From contig CAWIDH010000031.1 in NCBI GenBank assembly GCA_963834855.1, positions 62,001-126,000 of the forward strand: 64,000 nucleotides of DNA, written 5' to 3'. The notes under the pieces are model-generated. The model saw only the letters and a list, made by a program, of their open reading frames with translations. It did not search any database and was not told where the DNA came from. The position numbers and the translations under genes are program-made. How positions within the stretch are numbered: the stretch's first letter is position 1; every line of letters begins with the position of its first letter. This stretch comes from DATJKD01 sp963834855. GTDB taxonomy: Bacteria > Pseudomonadota > Gammaproteobacteria > Steroidobacterales > Steroidobacteraceae. This document shows, in pieces, positions 1 to 7,858 of the stretch.

Positions 1-12
1 AAGGACGGCTGA
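1..12 (+). CDS. 3' end of a nitrilase-family gene (arm A copy, cut by window edge)
   Basis: The first four codons read Lys-Asp-Gly-stop. The arm B nitrilase (62150-63304) also ends Lys-Asp-Gly-stop, directly upstream of the same small membrane protein gene and with a similar spacer carrying a GAGG ribosome-binding site. The inference is that a second nitrilase copy lies just outside the window. Only the tail is visible, so this rests on position and a very short match. Confidence 0.6.
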   Translation, partial: KDG

Positions 13-26
13 GAGGAGATCTCGCG

Positions 27-320
27 ATGAAAGTCCGCTCAGCGCTTGCGGACATGGACGTGGTCGTCGGCGACGTGCGCCGCACGGGCAACGACCTCGT
101 ATTGACCTCGGGGCCGGACAGCTCGATAGAGGCGATCATCACCGTGTCCGCGCGTGAGGTGGTCGCCACGCTGGTCAAGATCCTGACGAGCCCGTCGGGC
201 CTGCTGTTCCTCGTCGGCCTGCCGTGGTTCTGGCTACGGCAGACGCTCGGGCACGGGTCGTCGCCGGGCACGACCACCTCGCCAGCCACCCGACCGGCCG
301 ACATCAACAAGCCCTGGTAA
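27..320 (+). CDS. Small single-pass membrane protein, arm A
   Basis: A 97-residue protein of unknown function. Residues 1-50 are polar. A hydrophobic stretch at about residues 53-71 (ends GLPWFW) is probably one membrane helix. The tail is Gly/Ser/Thr/Pro-rich and ends INKPW. The ATG follows a GAGGAGA ribosome-binding site, only 14 bases after the nitrilase stop, so the two are probably co-transcribed. A paralogue of identical length lies at 61844-62137, with about four residues in five identical and the same C-terminus. Conservation of the pair in both arms argues that it is a real gene. I do not recognise the family. Confidence 0.75.
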   Translation: MKVRSALADMDVVVGDVRRTGNDLVLTSGPDSSIEAIITVSAREVVATLVKILTSPSGLLFLVGLPWFWLRQTLGHGSSPGTTTSPATRPADINKPW

Positions 321-332
321 AGGGCCCGACTC

Positions 333-1004
333 TTGCCCACACACGCGGAAACGGACCCGGTCCTCGAGAGCATGGCACGCACGGCTATCGTGCCGGTGGT
401 CATCATCGAGGACGCGCGCGACGCCGTCCCGCTTGCGGACGCGATTGCCGCCGGCGGTTGCCCGCTGGTCGAAATAACGCTGCGCACGCCCGCCGCCCTG
501 CCGGCGATTCAGGCGCTGGCGAGTCATCCGGCGATCATCGTCGGCGCGGGGACAGTCTTGAACGCGGACCGCGCCCGGGCGGCTCACGCGGCGGGCGCAC
601 GCTTCATCGTCGCACCGGGCCTCGATGCCGAGACGGTGACGGTCTCGCGCGCGCTCGGACTGCCCGTGCTGCCGGGTGTGGCCACGGCGACCGAAGTCCA
701 GGCGGCGTACAACCTCGGGCTTCGCATCGTGAAGTACTTTCCGGCTGGCTCGATGGGCGGGTCGCCTGCGTTGCGCGCGTTGGCGGAAACATTCCGCGAC
801 ATGCGCTTCATGCCGACCGGTGGCATTCGCGAGGCCGATCTACGCGAGTATCTCGCCATCACCTCGGTCATCGCTTGCGGCGGCAGTTGGCTTGCACCCC
901 CGGAGCTGATCGCGGCGGCCGATTACGCGGGGATCACCCGCCGCGTCGCGACGGCGGTGTCGATCGCGCACAGCGTGCGCGCGGGGAAGGCGTCGATCGT
1001 GTGA
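333..1004 (+). CDS. KDPG/KHG-type class I aldolase
   Basis: Member of the 2-keto-3-deoxy-6-phosphogluconate / 4-hydroxy-2-oxoglutarate aldolase family. It cleaves 2-keto-3-deoxy acids to pyruvate plus an aldehyde through a lysine Schiff base. Visible landmarks are the catalytic Glu47 in LVEITLRT, the Schiff-base Lys134 in IVKYFPAGS, the pyruvate-site GAGTVL loop and the MPTGGI phosphate-type loop. Length (223 residues with the TTG start at 333, or 210 from the ATG at 372) is normal. It starts 12 bases after the small membrane protein and ends 16 bases from the convergent aldehyde dehydrogenase. ManD in the same arm would make 2-keto-3-deoxygluconate, a natural substrate for this enzyme. Arm B has no copy. 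Confidence 0.88.
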   Translation: MPTHAETDPVLESMARTAIVPVVIIEDARDAVPLADAIAAGGCPLVEITLRTPAALPAIQALASHPAIIVGAGTVLNADRARAAHAAGARFIVAPGLDAETVTVSRALGLPVLPGVATATEVQAAYNLGLRIVKYFPAGSMGGSPALRALAETFRDMRFMPTGGIREADLREYLAITSVIACGGSWLAPPELIAAADYAGITRRVATAVSIAHSVRAGKASIV

Positions 1005-1020
1005 GCACCACCGTCCGGGC

Positions 1021-2508
1021 TCAGACCCGCATCATCACCGATTTTGCTTCGGTGTAGATCATGAGCCCTTCCCTCCCATGCTCTCGTCCCCAGCCGGACT
1101 GCTTCATGCCGCCGATCGGCATGCTGAGCTCCGGTATCCCGTGGCTGTTGACCCAGACGATACCGGCCTTGATCGCCGCCGCTGTGCGATGCGCGAGCGA
1201 CAGGTCCCGCGTCCATACGCTCGCGGCGAGGCCATAGATCGAGTCATTCGCGTGGCGAACTGCCTGGTCGACATCGTCGAACGGCATCACCGTGACGACC
1301 GGACCGAAGATCTCTTCCTGCAGGACGGGCACACCGCCGTGCTCGCAGGCCATTACCGTCGCCGGATAGAAGAACCCCGCCCCGGCCGGTGTTTCGCCGC
1401 CCGACAGGACACGCGCGCCGTCGGCGCGCCCGCGCTCGACGATGTCGTGGATGCCTTGCCGATGCGCCGCAGAGATGAGAGGGCCCAGCTGCGAATCGGC
1501 GTCGAGCCCGGGCCCAACCTTGAGCGTCGACGCCACCCGGGCCAGGCCGGCGCAGACCGCCTCGTGGACGCGGCGCTGTGCATAGACACGCGAACCCGCG
1601 ACGCACACCTGGCCAGCGTTGGCGAAGATCGCCGCGGCTGCCGCGGGTATCGCCTCGTCGAGGTCCGCGTCCGCGAAGATGATCGTGGGCGACTTGCCAC
1701 CCAGCTCGAGCGACAGGCGCTTCAGGTTGCCCTGTGCGGCGGCGAGCAACTGTTTGCCGACGGCTGTCGAACCGGTGAACGCGATCTTGTCCACGTCGGG
1801 GTGCTCCGCAAGCAGTCGTCCGAGCGTCCGCCCGCTGCCAGTCACGATGTTGACGGTTCCCGGCGGGATGCCGGCTTCGAGCAGCTTTTCGCCCAGCAGC
1901 AGCACCGACAGCGTCGATAATTCCGCGGGTTTCAGCACGACCGAGCAACCTGCGGCGAGCGCGGGCGCCAGCTTCCATGCCGCGGCCACCAGCGCGCCGT
2001 TCCACGGGATGATCTGGCCCACGACGCCGACCGGCTCGTGCCGAACGTAGCCGTGAAAATCGAGACCCGGCACCGATGCATCGAAAAGATGGCCGTCCAG
2101 TTTCGTGCACCAGCCGGCGTAGTAGCGGAACGTCTCGGCCGCGTGCGGCACCTCGTGCTCGAGCGCCGATGTGTACAGCTTGCCGCCGTCGAGGCATTCC
2201 AGCTCGGCAAACTGCACGGCTGCCCCATCGATCAGCTCCGCCACCCGCCAGAGCAGCTGCTGGCGGCGCGCCGGGGTCAACCGGCGCCAGCGACCGTCGT
2301 CAAAGCTCCTTCGGGCCGCGGCGACGGCATCATGCAGGTCCGAATCGCGGCCGGCCTGGAAGCTGCCGACGGCCTCCCCGCTGGCGGGATCGATGACGGG
2401 CGTGTGGTTCGCATCGCCCGTGTGGATCCATCGCTCTCCGATCAGAAACGGCCGTGGGCTCGCAAGGTAGTCGCGCGTGGACTTCGAGACCGGATGCAGC
2501 TTGGCCAT
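1021..2508 (-). CDS. NAD(P)-dependent aldehyde dehydrogenase, arm A
   Basis: Aldehyde dehydrogenase superfamily, about 495 residues, usual length. It oxidises an aldehyde to the acid with NAD(P). The general-base Glu lies in LSLELGGKSP (about residue 268), the catalytic Cys in NAGQVCVAGSR (about residue 302), and the cofactor loop reads FTGSTAVGK. The start at 2508 is chosen because it matches the arm B paralogue (ATG at 60331); a TTG lies one codon upstream. It is the third gene of the TPP enzyme > aminotransferase > ALDH operon on the minus strand, 24 bases after the aminotransferase. The true aldehyde is unknown; it could be the product of the TPP-dependent decarboxylase or lyase in the same operon. 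Confidence 0.92.
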   Translation of the reverse strand: MAKLHPVSKSTRDYLASPRPFLIGERWIHTGDANHTPVIDPASGEAVGSFQAGRDSDLHDAVAAARRSFDDGRWRRLTPARRQQLLWRVAELIDGAAVQFAELECLDGGKLYTSALEHEVPHAAETFRYYAGWCTKLDGHLFDASVPGLDFHGYVRHEPVGVVGQIIPWNGALVAAAWKLAPALAAGCSVVLKPAELSTLSVLLLGEKLLEAGIPPGTVNIVTGSGRTLGRLLAEHPDVDKIAFTGSTAVGKQLLAAAQGNLKRLSLELGGKSPTIIFADADLDEAIPAAAAAIFANAGQVCVAGSRVYAQRRVHEAVCAGLARVASTLKVGPGLDADSQLGPLISAAHRQGIHDIVERGRADGARVLSGGETPAGAGFFYPATVMACEHGGVPVLQEEIFGPVVTVMPFDDVDQAVRHANDSIYGLAASVWTRDLSLAHRTAAAIKAGIVWVNSHGIPELSMPIGGMKQSGWGREHGREGLMIYTEAKSVMMRV

Positions 2509-2532
2509 CAACGAATGCTGCGCGCTCTGCGC

Positions 2533-3660
2533 TCAAACTGCCATGTATTCGGCCAGTACCCGCAGTACGGCGTCGTTCTCGTGATTGAGGCCCACGGTGA
2601 TGCGCAGGCAATCGGGGGGGCCGCCGGCCCCGACAGGCCGCGGGATGATGCCGTTGCGCTCGAGCGCGGCTGCCGCGCCCTCGGGCGTGTGGCTGCCGTC
2701 GACAAACCGCAGCAGGTAGAAGTTGGCGAAGCTCGGCACGAACTCGATGCCGGTGCCGAGCTTACTTACCGCGCTTTCGATGCGCTGCAGCTCCCGGTTG
2801 TTGTAATCGCGAACCGACTGACTGTAGCGCACGTCGCGCACCGCGGCCGCCGCGGCCGCCATCGCGGCAGCCGACGCACTGAACGGCGTGCGGATGCGCG
2901 TAACCGCGTCGACGATGTTGGGCGGCCCGTACATCCAGCCGATTCGCAGCCCGGCAAGGCCATACAGCTTGGAAAACGTCCGGGTCATCACGGTGTTCGA
3001 GCCGGCCTCGACCAGCGACCGGCCGGACTCGAAATCCTCCGCGACGACGTAGTCGGCGTACGCGGCATCGATGATCAACACGGTATCGGCGGGGAGGTCG
3101 CGCCGCAGTCGCCACAACTCGTCGCTCGGCATGTATTGCCCGACCGGATTGTTCGGTGACGCGATGATCACGATGCGGGTTCCGGGCGTCACGGCCGCAA
3201 GCAGGCTGTCGGTGTCCGGCCGGAGCTGCGGCTCCTCGGCGTGGATGAGCCGCGCGCCCTGCGCCGTGGCGTGCACGTACGCCATCGCAAAGGAGTTGCG
3301 GCTCAGGACGACGTCGTCGCCGGGACGCACGTACGCGCGGATGAGAAGCTGCAGCAGCTCGTCCGAGCCGTTGCCGCAGACGATGCCCTGGACGGGCAGA
3401 CCGAACGTCTCCGCGATCGCGCGTCGCAGCTCGACCTGCGCGCCGTCGGGATAGCGGAACAGCTCGGTGGCGCAGCGCCGGTACGCCTCCGCGGCAGCGG
3501 GCGACGGACCATGGTGCGATTCGTTGGCTGACAGCTTGATCGGGTTCATTAGACCGGGAATCTCACTCTTGCCCTGCCGGAACGGCACGAGACCGTGCAG
3601 CCCGGGATTCGGCTCCGGCACCGGCCCCGCCGCGCTGCTCCGCTCGCGTTGCACGATCAT
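2533..3660 (-). CDS. HisC-like class I/II PLP aminotransferase, arm A
   Basis: A 375-residue fold-type I PLP enzyme resembling histidinol-phosphate aminotransferase. Landmarks are LSANESHHGP near the N-terminus, the cofactor-ring region ASPNNPVGQ, DAAYADY, and the PLP lysine in TFSKLYGLAGLRIGW. The ATG at 3660 overlaps the stop of the TPP gene (ATGA), which implies translational coupling; reading frames opening further upstream only shadow the TPP gene. Arm B has a paralogue of identical length. Histidine biosynthesis is not indicated by the neighbours. Transamination of a keto acid from this catabolic pathway is more likely, but the substrate cannot be read from the sequence. Confidence 0.9.
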   Translation of the reverse strand: MIVQRERSSAAGPVPEPNPGLHGLVPFRQGKSEIPGLMNPIKLSANESHHGPSPAAAEAYRRCATELFRYPDGAQVELRRAIAETFGLPVQGIVCGNGSDELLQLLIRAYVRPGDDVVLSRNSFAMAYVHATAQGARLIHAEEPQLRPDTDSLLAAVTPGTRIVIIASPNNPVGQYMPSDELWRLRRDLPADTVLIIDAAYADYVVAEDFESGRSLVEAGSNTVMTRTFSKLYGLAGLRIGWMYGPPNIVDAVTRIRTPFSASAAAMAAAAAAVRDVRYSQSVRDYNNRELQRIESAVSKLGTGIEFVPSFANFYLLRFVDGSHTPEGAAAALERNGIIPRPVGAGGPPDCLRITVGLNHENDAVLRVLAEYMAV

Positions 3661-5285
3661 GCGGCGCCATGCACGGGCGGCTTGATGATGAATGGCCACG
3701 GACTTGCCATGTCGCCGCACGGCACCTCGATGAGCACTGGTGCGTCGAGGTCGAGCGCCGAGCGGATCTCGCGCTCCAGCGCCTCCGGTCCGTCGACGCG
3801 CAGGCCGCGGACGCCGAAACTCTGCGCGTACTTCACGAAATCCGGGTTGCGCAGGTCGGAGCCGATCACGCGGCCGCCAAACCATTCCTTCTGCTGACGC
3901 TGGACGTTCTGGAACTTCCCGTTGTTGAACAGCACCGTAACCAGCGCGATGTTGTACTGCGCCGCGGTTGCCATTTCGTTCGATGTGAACAGGAACCCGC
4001 CGTCGCCGGCGATGTTCACGACTGGCTTGCCAGGATTCGCGACCTTGACGCCGAGCGCCGTCGCGTAACCGTAGCCGAGCGTGCCCTGGTACCCGCAGGT
4101 CACGAGGCGGCGCGGCTCGTAGACGGGGAACCCGTACCACGACGCGTAGCCCACCTGCGTGATCTCGTCGACGAAGAACCCGTCCTCGGGCAGGGCGCGG
4201 CGAATGGCTTCGAGGTATCCGAGCTGAGGTTGCACGGCGCGGATCTCGCCTCCGACCCTTGCCTTGAGGTCGGTGAGCTCCTGCTCGCGCGATGCGCGCC
4301 GCGTCGACCGGCCGAGCGCCGCGGTCAGGGCGACGACGGCGGCCTTCGCATCGCCGTGGATCGCGACGGCCGGCGACTCGATCCGGTCGAACTCATCCGC
4401 ATCGATGTCTACGCGGATGACCTTCATGCCGGGCGTCGTCTTCCAGTGCAGCAGCTGCTGCTCCATGCGGGTGCCGATGCCGAGCGCGACGTCCGCGGTC
4501 TTCCATAGCTCGTACCCGGCCGGCAGGACCTGCGACAGGTAGTGCCTGTCCGAGATCACACCCCGACCGCTGCGGAATGACACGACCGGTGCCTGCAGCA
4601 GGGTCGCCAGCTCGAGCAGCTCCGCGGATGCGTCGACGGCTCCGCCGCCGACCACGATCATCGGCCGGACGGCTCCTGCCAGAATCCCGGCAGCAGCCTC
4701 GACCTGGTTGGCATCGATCGCGGGTGGCGCGTGCATGCGCGCACTATCGAGCAGGGTGACGTCGGCCCTGGTGCCCATGGTGTCCATCGGCATCTCGATC
4801 GACACCGGCCCGCGACGCCCGCTGCCGAGCCGTGTGAACGCCTCGTTGACGACGGCCGGCGCATCCTCGGGGCGCATGATCCGCTCGGCCCAGCGTGTCA
4901 GCGATCGCATCGTCGCGAGCTGATCGGGCAGTTCGTGCAGGAAACCGATGCCGCGCCCGATGGCGGCGCTCGGTATCTGCCCGGCCAGGCAAAGCACCGG
5001 CGTGTTAGTTGCGTACGCGGTCGAGAGCGCCGCCGTCGTATTGAGCACTCCGGGTCCAGGCACGACCGCGTATACGCCCGGCCTGCCCGTAGAGCGCGCG
5101 TAGCCGAGCGCCATGTAAGCAGCCCCCTGCTCATGTCGGGAGCCGACGAATCGCACGCGCGCCGAGTCGCGATACATGGAATCGAAGAAGTGGTCGAGCT
5201 GCCCGCCGGGCAGCCCGAAGATCATTTCGACGCCGTTTGACAGCATCTGCTGCAGGAGTGCGTCGGCTCCACTCATCAAGGCCAT
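3657..5285 (-). CDS. TPP-dependent enzyme of the acetolactate synthase / benzoylformate decarboxylase family, arm A
   Basis: A 542-residue thiamine-diphosphate enzyme with three domains in the usual order: Pyr domain with the cofactor-activating Glu52 in SRHEQGAAYMA, central domain (IVVGGGAVDASAELLELA), and PP domain with the GDGGFLFTSNEMATAAQ metal/TPP motif followed by FNN. This family decarboxylates or ligates 2-keto acids. No regulatory subunit gene is adjacent, so a role in branched-chain amino-acid synthesis is unlikely. It is the first gene of the operon with the aminotransferase (ATGA overlap) and ALDH, suggesting keto acid > aldehyde > acid chemistry. The leader upstream of the ATG is conserved with arm B over more than 100 bases. 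Confidence 0.88.
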   Translation of the reverse strand: MALMSGADALLQQMLSNGVEMIFGLPGGQLDHFFDSMYRDSARVRFVGSRHEQGAAYMALGYARSTGRPGVYAVVPGPGVLNTTAALSTAYATNTPVLCLAGQIPSAAIGRGIGFLHELPDQLATMRSLTRWAERIMRPEDAPAVVNEAFTRLGSGRRGPVSIEMPMDTMGTRADVTLLDSARMHAPPAIDANQVEAAAGILAGAVRPMIVVGGGAVDASAELLELATLLQAPVVSFRSGRGVISDRHYLSQVLPAGYELWKTADVALGIGTRMEQQLLHWKTTPGMKVIRVDIDADEFDRIESPAVAIHGDAKAAVVALTAALGRSTRRASREQELTDLKARVGGEIRAVQPQLGYLEAIRRALPEDGFFVDEITQVGYASWYGFPVYEPRRLVTCGYQGTLGYGYATALGVKVANPGKPVVNIAGDGGFLFTSNEMATAAQYNIALVTVLFNNGKFQNVQRQQKEWFGGRVIGSDLRNPDFVKYAQSFGVRGLRVDGPEALEREIRSALDLDAPVLIEVPCGDMASPWPFIIKPPVHGAA

Positions 5286-5295
5286 GAGTTCATCA

Positions 5296-5340
5296 CCTGT
5301 CGCCGGCAGTACGCATTAGCGCGCGGCCCCCAGCAACAGG
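5296..5340 (-). promoter_or_regulatory. Conserved leader hairpin covering the TPP gene ribosome-binding site, arm A
   Basis: On the minus strand CCTGTTGCTGG (5330-5340) can pair over 11 positions, with two G-U wobbles, with CCGGCGACAGG (5296-5306). The 3' strand of the stem contains the AGG of the AGGTGA ribosome-binding site just before the ATG at 5285. The arm B leader keeps the outer pairs (57485-57528). The leader could therefore limit translation initiation. This is inference from pairing and conservation. Confidence 0.4.
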
Positions 5341-5432
5341 CAATTCACCAATTTTCATCGCATCATTAGCAGGCCTTATTCAGCATCGGGCCGCGGCATG
5401 CGGCGCCGCACGACGAGCGCGATTACGACGCC

Positions 5433-5465
5433 CATGACATTTTCTAATCGGGCTGATTACCGGGA
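5433..5465. promoter_or_regulatory. Operator-like dyad upstream of the TPP operon, arm A
   Basis: Contains the perfect inverted repeat TAATC-GGGCT-GATTA (5445-5459) inside a longer block starting CATGACATTTTCT. Nearly the same block is present upstream of the arm B TPP gene (57362-57391) and in the Idh intergenic regions (10391-10475 and 43762-43842). It lies between lysR and the TPP gene, where an operon promoter is expected. The binding protein is unknown; the adjacent LysR regulator is the first candidate. Confidence 0.55.
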
Positions 5466-5492
5466 CGCGATTGTCGGCGCGGACGGGCGCGC

Positions 5493-6449
5493 CTAAGCTG
5501 ACCCAGACGGACTCGAGCGCCCGGTCGCGCCGGCGATGGCGTCCTGGGCAACCTGCGACTGCCCGCCCTCTTCGATCAGCCAGTCACGAAACGCCATCAC
5601 TACAGGGTCATCCGCCGAGCCGTGCGAACACACCGCGTAGTAGGCGAACGAGCACGGCAGCGACAGCTCGAAAGGCTTGATCAATTCGCCACGCTCGATG
5701 GCGTCGGTGACCAGCGCGCTGCGACCGAGCGCAACACCGTCGCCATTGATCGCCGCGGCGGTCACGAGATGCGAGTGATTGAAGCCGGGTCCGCTCGCGA
5801 CGTCGACACCGGTCGCTCCCGCCGCCTCGATCCACGTGCGCCAGTCGACGGTCAGCACGTCGTGCAGCAGGGTGTGGTGCCTCAGGTCATCGGGCGTGCG
5901 GAGTGGCCGGTCCCCGGTAACGATGCGCGGGCTGCACACCGGATAGATGACTTCGGTCATGAATCGCACGACCTGAAGTCCCGGCCAGTCGCCCTCGCCG
6001 TAGCGCAGGTCTATGTCGACTTCGCCCATGGCAAGCGCATCGTCGTCGAGATCGGCGGCGAGAATGCGCACGTCGATACCGGGATTCCGGCTGAGGAACC
6101 GCCGCAGCCGCGGCAGCAGCCACAGCAGGCCGAAGGAATCGAGCGTCGCGACGTTCAGCACGCGCTGGCGGCGCTTGTCCATGACGGCACTGGTCGCGCT
6201 GCGGATCGACTCCAGAGCTCCGTTGATGCGCGGCAGGTACGAGCGCCCGGCATCGGTCAGCGCGAGACCTCTGCCACGCCCCACGCGATGAAACAGCGGC
6301 ACGCCGAGCCACTCTTCGAGCGCCTTGATCTGGTGGCTCACTGCGGCCTGCGTCACATGCAGCGAATCGGCCGCCCGTGTGAAGCTCAGGTGACGCGCAG
6401 CCGCCTCGAATACGACCAGGGCATTGAGCGGTGGCAGTCGCGTTGCCAT
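5493..6449 (-). CDS. LysR-family transcriptional regulator (GcvA-like), arm A
   Basis: A 318-residue LysR-type regulator. An N-terminal winged helix-turn-helix (residues 5-64, with FEAAARHLSFTRAAD and VTQAAVSHQIKALEEWL) is followed by a periplasmic-binding-protein-like effector domain. The pattern resembles GcvA/AmpR-type regulators. It is divergent from manD across a 107-base region containing a GTTTG-N6-CAAAC dyad, and lies upstream of the TPP operon on the same strand. The arm B paralogue (56376-57332) is well over 90 percent identical, with an identical N-terminal DNA-binding region, so both probably recognise the same sites. The likely role is control of manD and perhaps the TPP operon by a pathway intermediate. 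Confidence 0.92.
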   Translation of the reverse strand: MATRLPPLNALVVFEAAARHLSFTRAADSLHVTQAAVSHQIKALEEWLGVPLFHRVGRGRGLALTDAGRSYLPRINGALESIRSATSAVMDKRRQRVLNVATLDSFGLLWLLPRLRRFLSRNPGIDVRILAADLDDDALAMGEVDIDLRYGEGDWPGLQVVRFMTEVIYPVCSPRIVTGDRPLRTPDDLRHHTLLHDVLTVDWRTWIEAAGATGVDVASGPGFNHSHLVTAAAINGDGVALGRSALVTDAIERGELIKPFELSLPCSFAYYAVCSHGSADDPVVMAFRDWLIEEGGQSQVAQDAIAGATGRSSPSGSA

Positions 6450-6475
6450 GGGCGATACTTGCGGCGGGGAACCCC

Positions 6476-6497
6476 GTTTGGTGTCGCAAACTATAAC
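6476..6497. promoter_or_regulatory. lysR-manD divergent operator and -10 region, arm A
   Basis: GTTTG (6476-6480), six bases, CAAAC (6487-6491) forms a perfect dyad directly abutting TATAAC, a plausible -10 for manD. The same block, GTTTGACGCCTCAGAC plus TATAAC, lies in mirror position in arm B (56328-56349) while the flanking bases differ. Conserved position and dyad symmetry suggest the LysR binding site. Confidence 0.55.
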
Positions 6498-6556
6498 AGG
6501 GGCGGCCCGCGGACAGGTGTCGCCATGCCTGCGGCGAATTCCAGGAGTCCGCTGCC

Positions 6557-7765
6557 ATGAAGATCGCTGACGCCCGCGTGATCGTCACCTGTCCAGGCAG
6601 GAATTTCGTGACGCTCAAGATCGTGACCGACGACGGGCGACACGGCATCGGTGACGCGACGCTGAACGGCCGGGAGCTCGCCGTCGCCGCATACCTGGGC
6701 GAGCACGTGATCCCGTGCCTGCTCGGTCGTGACGCGCACCAGGTCGAGGATATCTGGCAGTTTCTCTACCGCGGGGCGTACTGGCGGCGCGGACCGGTGA
6801 CCATGGCGGCCATCGCTGCGGTCGATACCGCACTGTGGGACCTGAAGGCCAAGGCGGCCGGCCTGCCGCTGTACCAGCTGCTTGGCGGCAGGAGCCGGTC
6901 GGGCGTGCTGGTTTACGGCCATGCGAACGGCCGCGACATCGCCGAGACGGCTGACGAAGTCGCGCGCTACATCGACCTCGGCTATCGCGCCATACGCGCG
7001 CAATCGGGCGTGCCGGGTCTCGCCTCAACCTATGGCGTGTCCGGCGACAAGATGTTCTACGAGCCCGCCGACGCGAACCTGCCGAGCGAGAACGTCTGGT
7101 CCACCGAGAAATACCTCGCGCACGTTCCGAAGCTGTTCGAAGCGCTGCGCGCGCGGTTCGGCGCGGAGCCACACCTGCTGCACGACGTGCACCACCGGCT
7201 GACGCCGATCGAGGCCGCACGGCTGGGCAAGGCACTCGAGCCTTTCCACCTGTTCTGGATGGAGGATGCGACGCCGGCCGAGAACCAGGCGAACTTCCGC
7301 CTGATCCGCCAGCATACGGTGACGCCGCTCGCGGTGGGCGAGGTGTTCAACACGATCTGGGACTGCAAGCAGCTCGTGGAAGAACAGCTGATCGACTACA
7401 TCCGCACCACCGTCGTGCACGCCGGCGGGATCACGCACCTGCGCCGCATCGCGGACTTCGCCGGCCTGTACAACGTGCGCATGGGCTGCCATGGCGCGAC
7501 CGATCTGTCACCGGTCTGCATGGGCGCCTCCCTGCACCTGAACACCGCGATCCCCAACTTCGGCATCCAGGAATACATGCGCCACACGGACGAGACGGAT
7601 GCCGTGTTCCCGCACGACTATCGCTTCGACGCTGGCCGGCTGCACGCGGGCGAGACGCCCGGACACGGCGTGGACATCGACGAGAAGCTCGCGGCGCGCT
7701 ACCCGTATCGACGTGCCTACCTGCCGGTCAACCGTCTCGAGGACGGCACGCTCTGGCACTGGTGA
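6557..7765 (+). CDS. manD: D-mannonate dehydratase, enolase superfamily
   Basis: A 402-residue protein that follows the characterised Novosphingobium ManD closely in length and sequence pattern. It converts D-mannonate to 2-keto-3-deoxygluconate with Mg2+. Metal ligands Asp210, Glu236 (FWMEDATPAE) and Glu262 (AVGEVFN) are in the ManD positions, as are His212, Arg147 and Tyr159 of the proton-transfer machinery. The N-terminal capping domain (TCPGRNFVTLKIVTD, then YRGAYWRRGPVTM) is also typical. Family members range from efficient mannonate dehydratases to enzymes with weak gluconate or mannonate activity, so the real substrate may differ. It is divergent from lysR and convergent with the TonB receptor, with a terminator between. 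The arm B copy carries a frameshift. Confidence 0.92.
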   Translation: MKIADARVIVTCPGRNFVTLKIVTDDGRHGIGDATLNGRELAVAAYLGEHVIPCLLGRDAHQVEDIWQFLYRGAYWRRGPVTMAAIAAVDTALWDLKAKAAGLPLYQLLGGRSRSGVLVYGHANGRDIAETADEVARYIDLGYRAIRAQSGVPGLASTYGVSGDKMFYEPADANLPSENVWSTEKYLAHVPKLFEALRARFGAEPHLLHDVHHRLTPIEAARLGKALEPFHLFWMEDATPAENQANFRLIRQHTVTPLAVGEVFNTIWDCKQLVEEQLIDYIRTTVVHAGGITHLRRIADFAGLYNVRMGCHGATDLSPVCMGASLHLNTAIPNFGIQEYMRHTDETDAVFPHDYRFDAGRLHAGETPGHGVDIDEKLAARYPYRRAYLPVNRLEDGTLWHW

Positions 7766-7786
7766 CGGCCGGGGCGTCCCCCCAGG

Positions 7787-7820
7787 AAAAAGCCGCCCCG
7801 TCAGGGGGAGACGGGGCGGC
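7787..7820 (-). terminator. Intrinsic terminator of the arm A TonB receptor
   Basis: On the minus strand GCCGCCCCGT (7811-7820) pairs with ACGGGGCGGC (7792-7801), a 10-bp stem with a 9-base loop, followed by five T. A second hairpin, CCGGCGCG...CGCGCCGG (7822-7846), precedes it. A homologous terminator is present in arm B at 54999-55034. Confidence 0.85.
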
Positions 7821-7858
7821 TCCGGCGCGAGCGATCGCCGCGCCGGCCTGGGAGGTTC

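Noticed and set aside
3660..4140. N-terminal extension of the arm A HisC-like aminotransferase
   Set aside because: It only shadows the TPP gene in another frame. The ATGA overlap and the arm B length fix the start at 3660.
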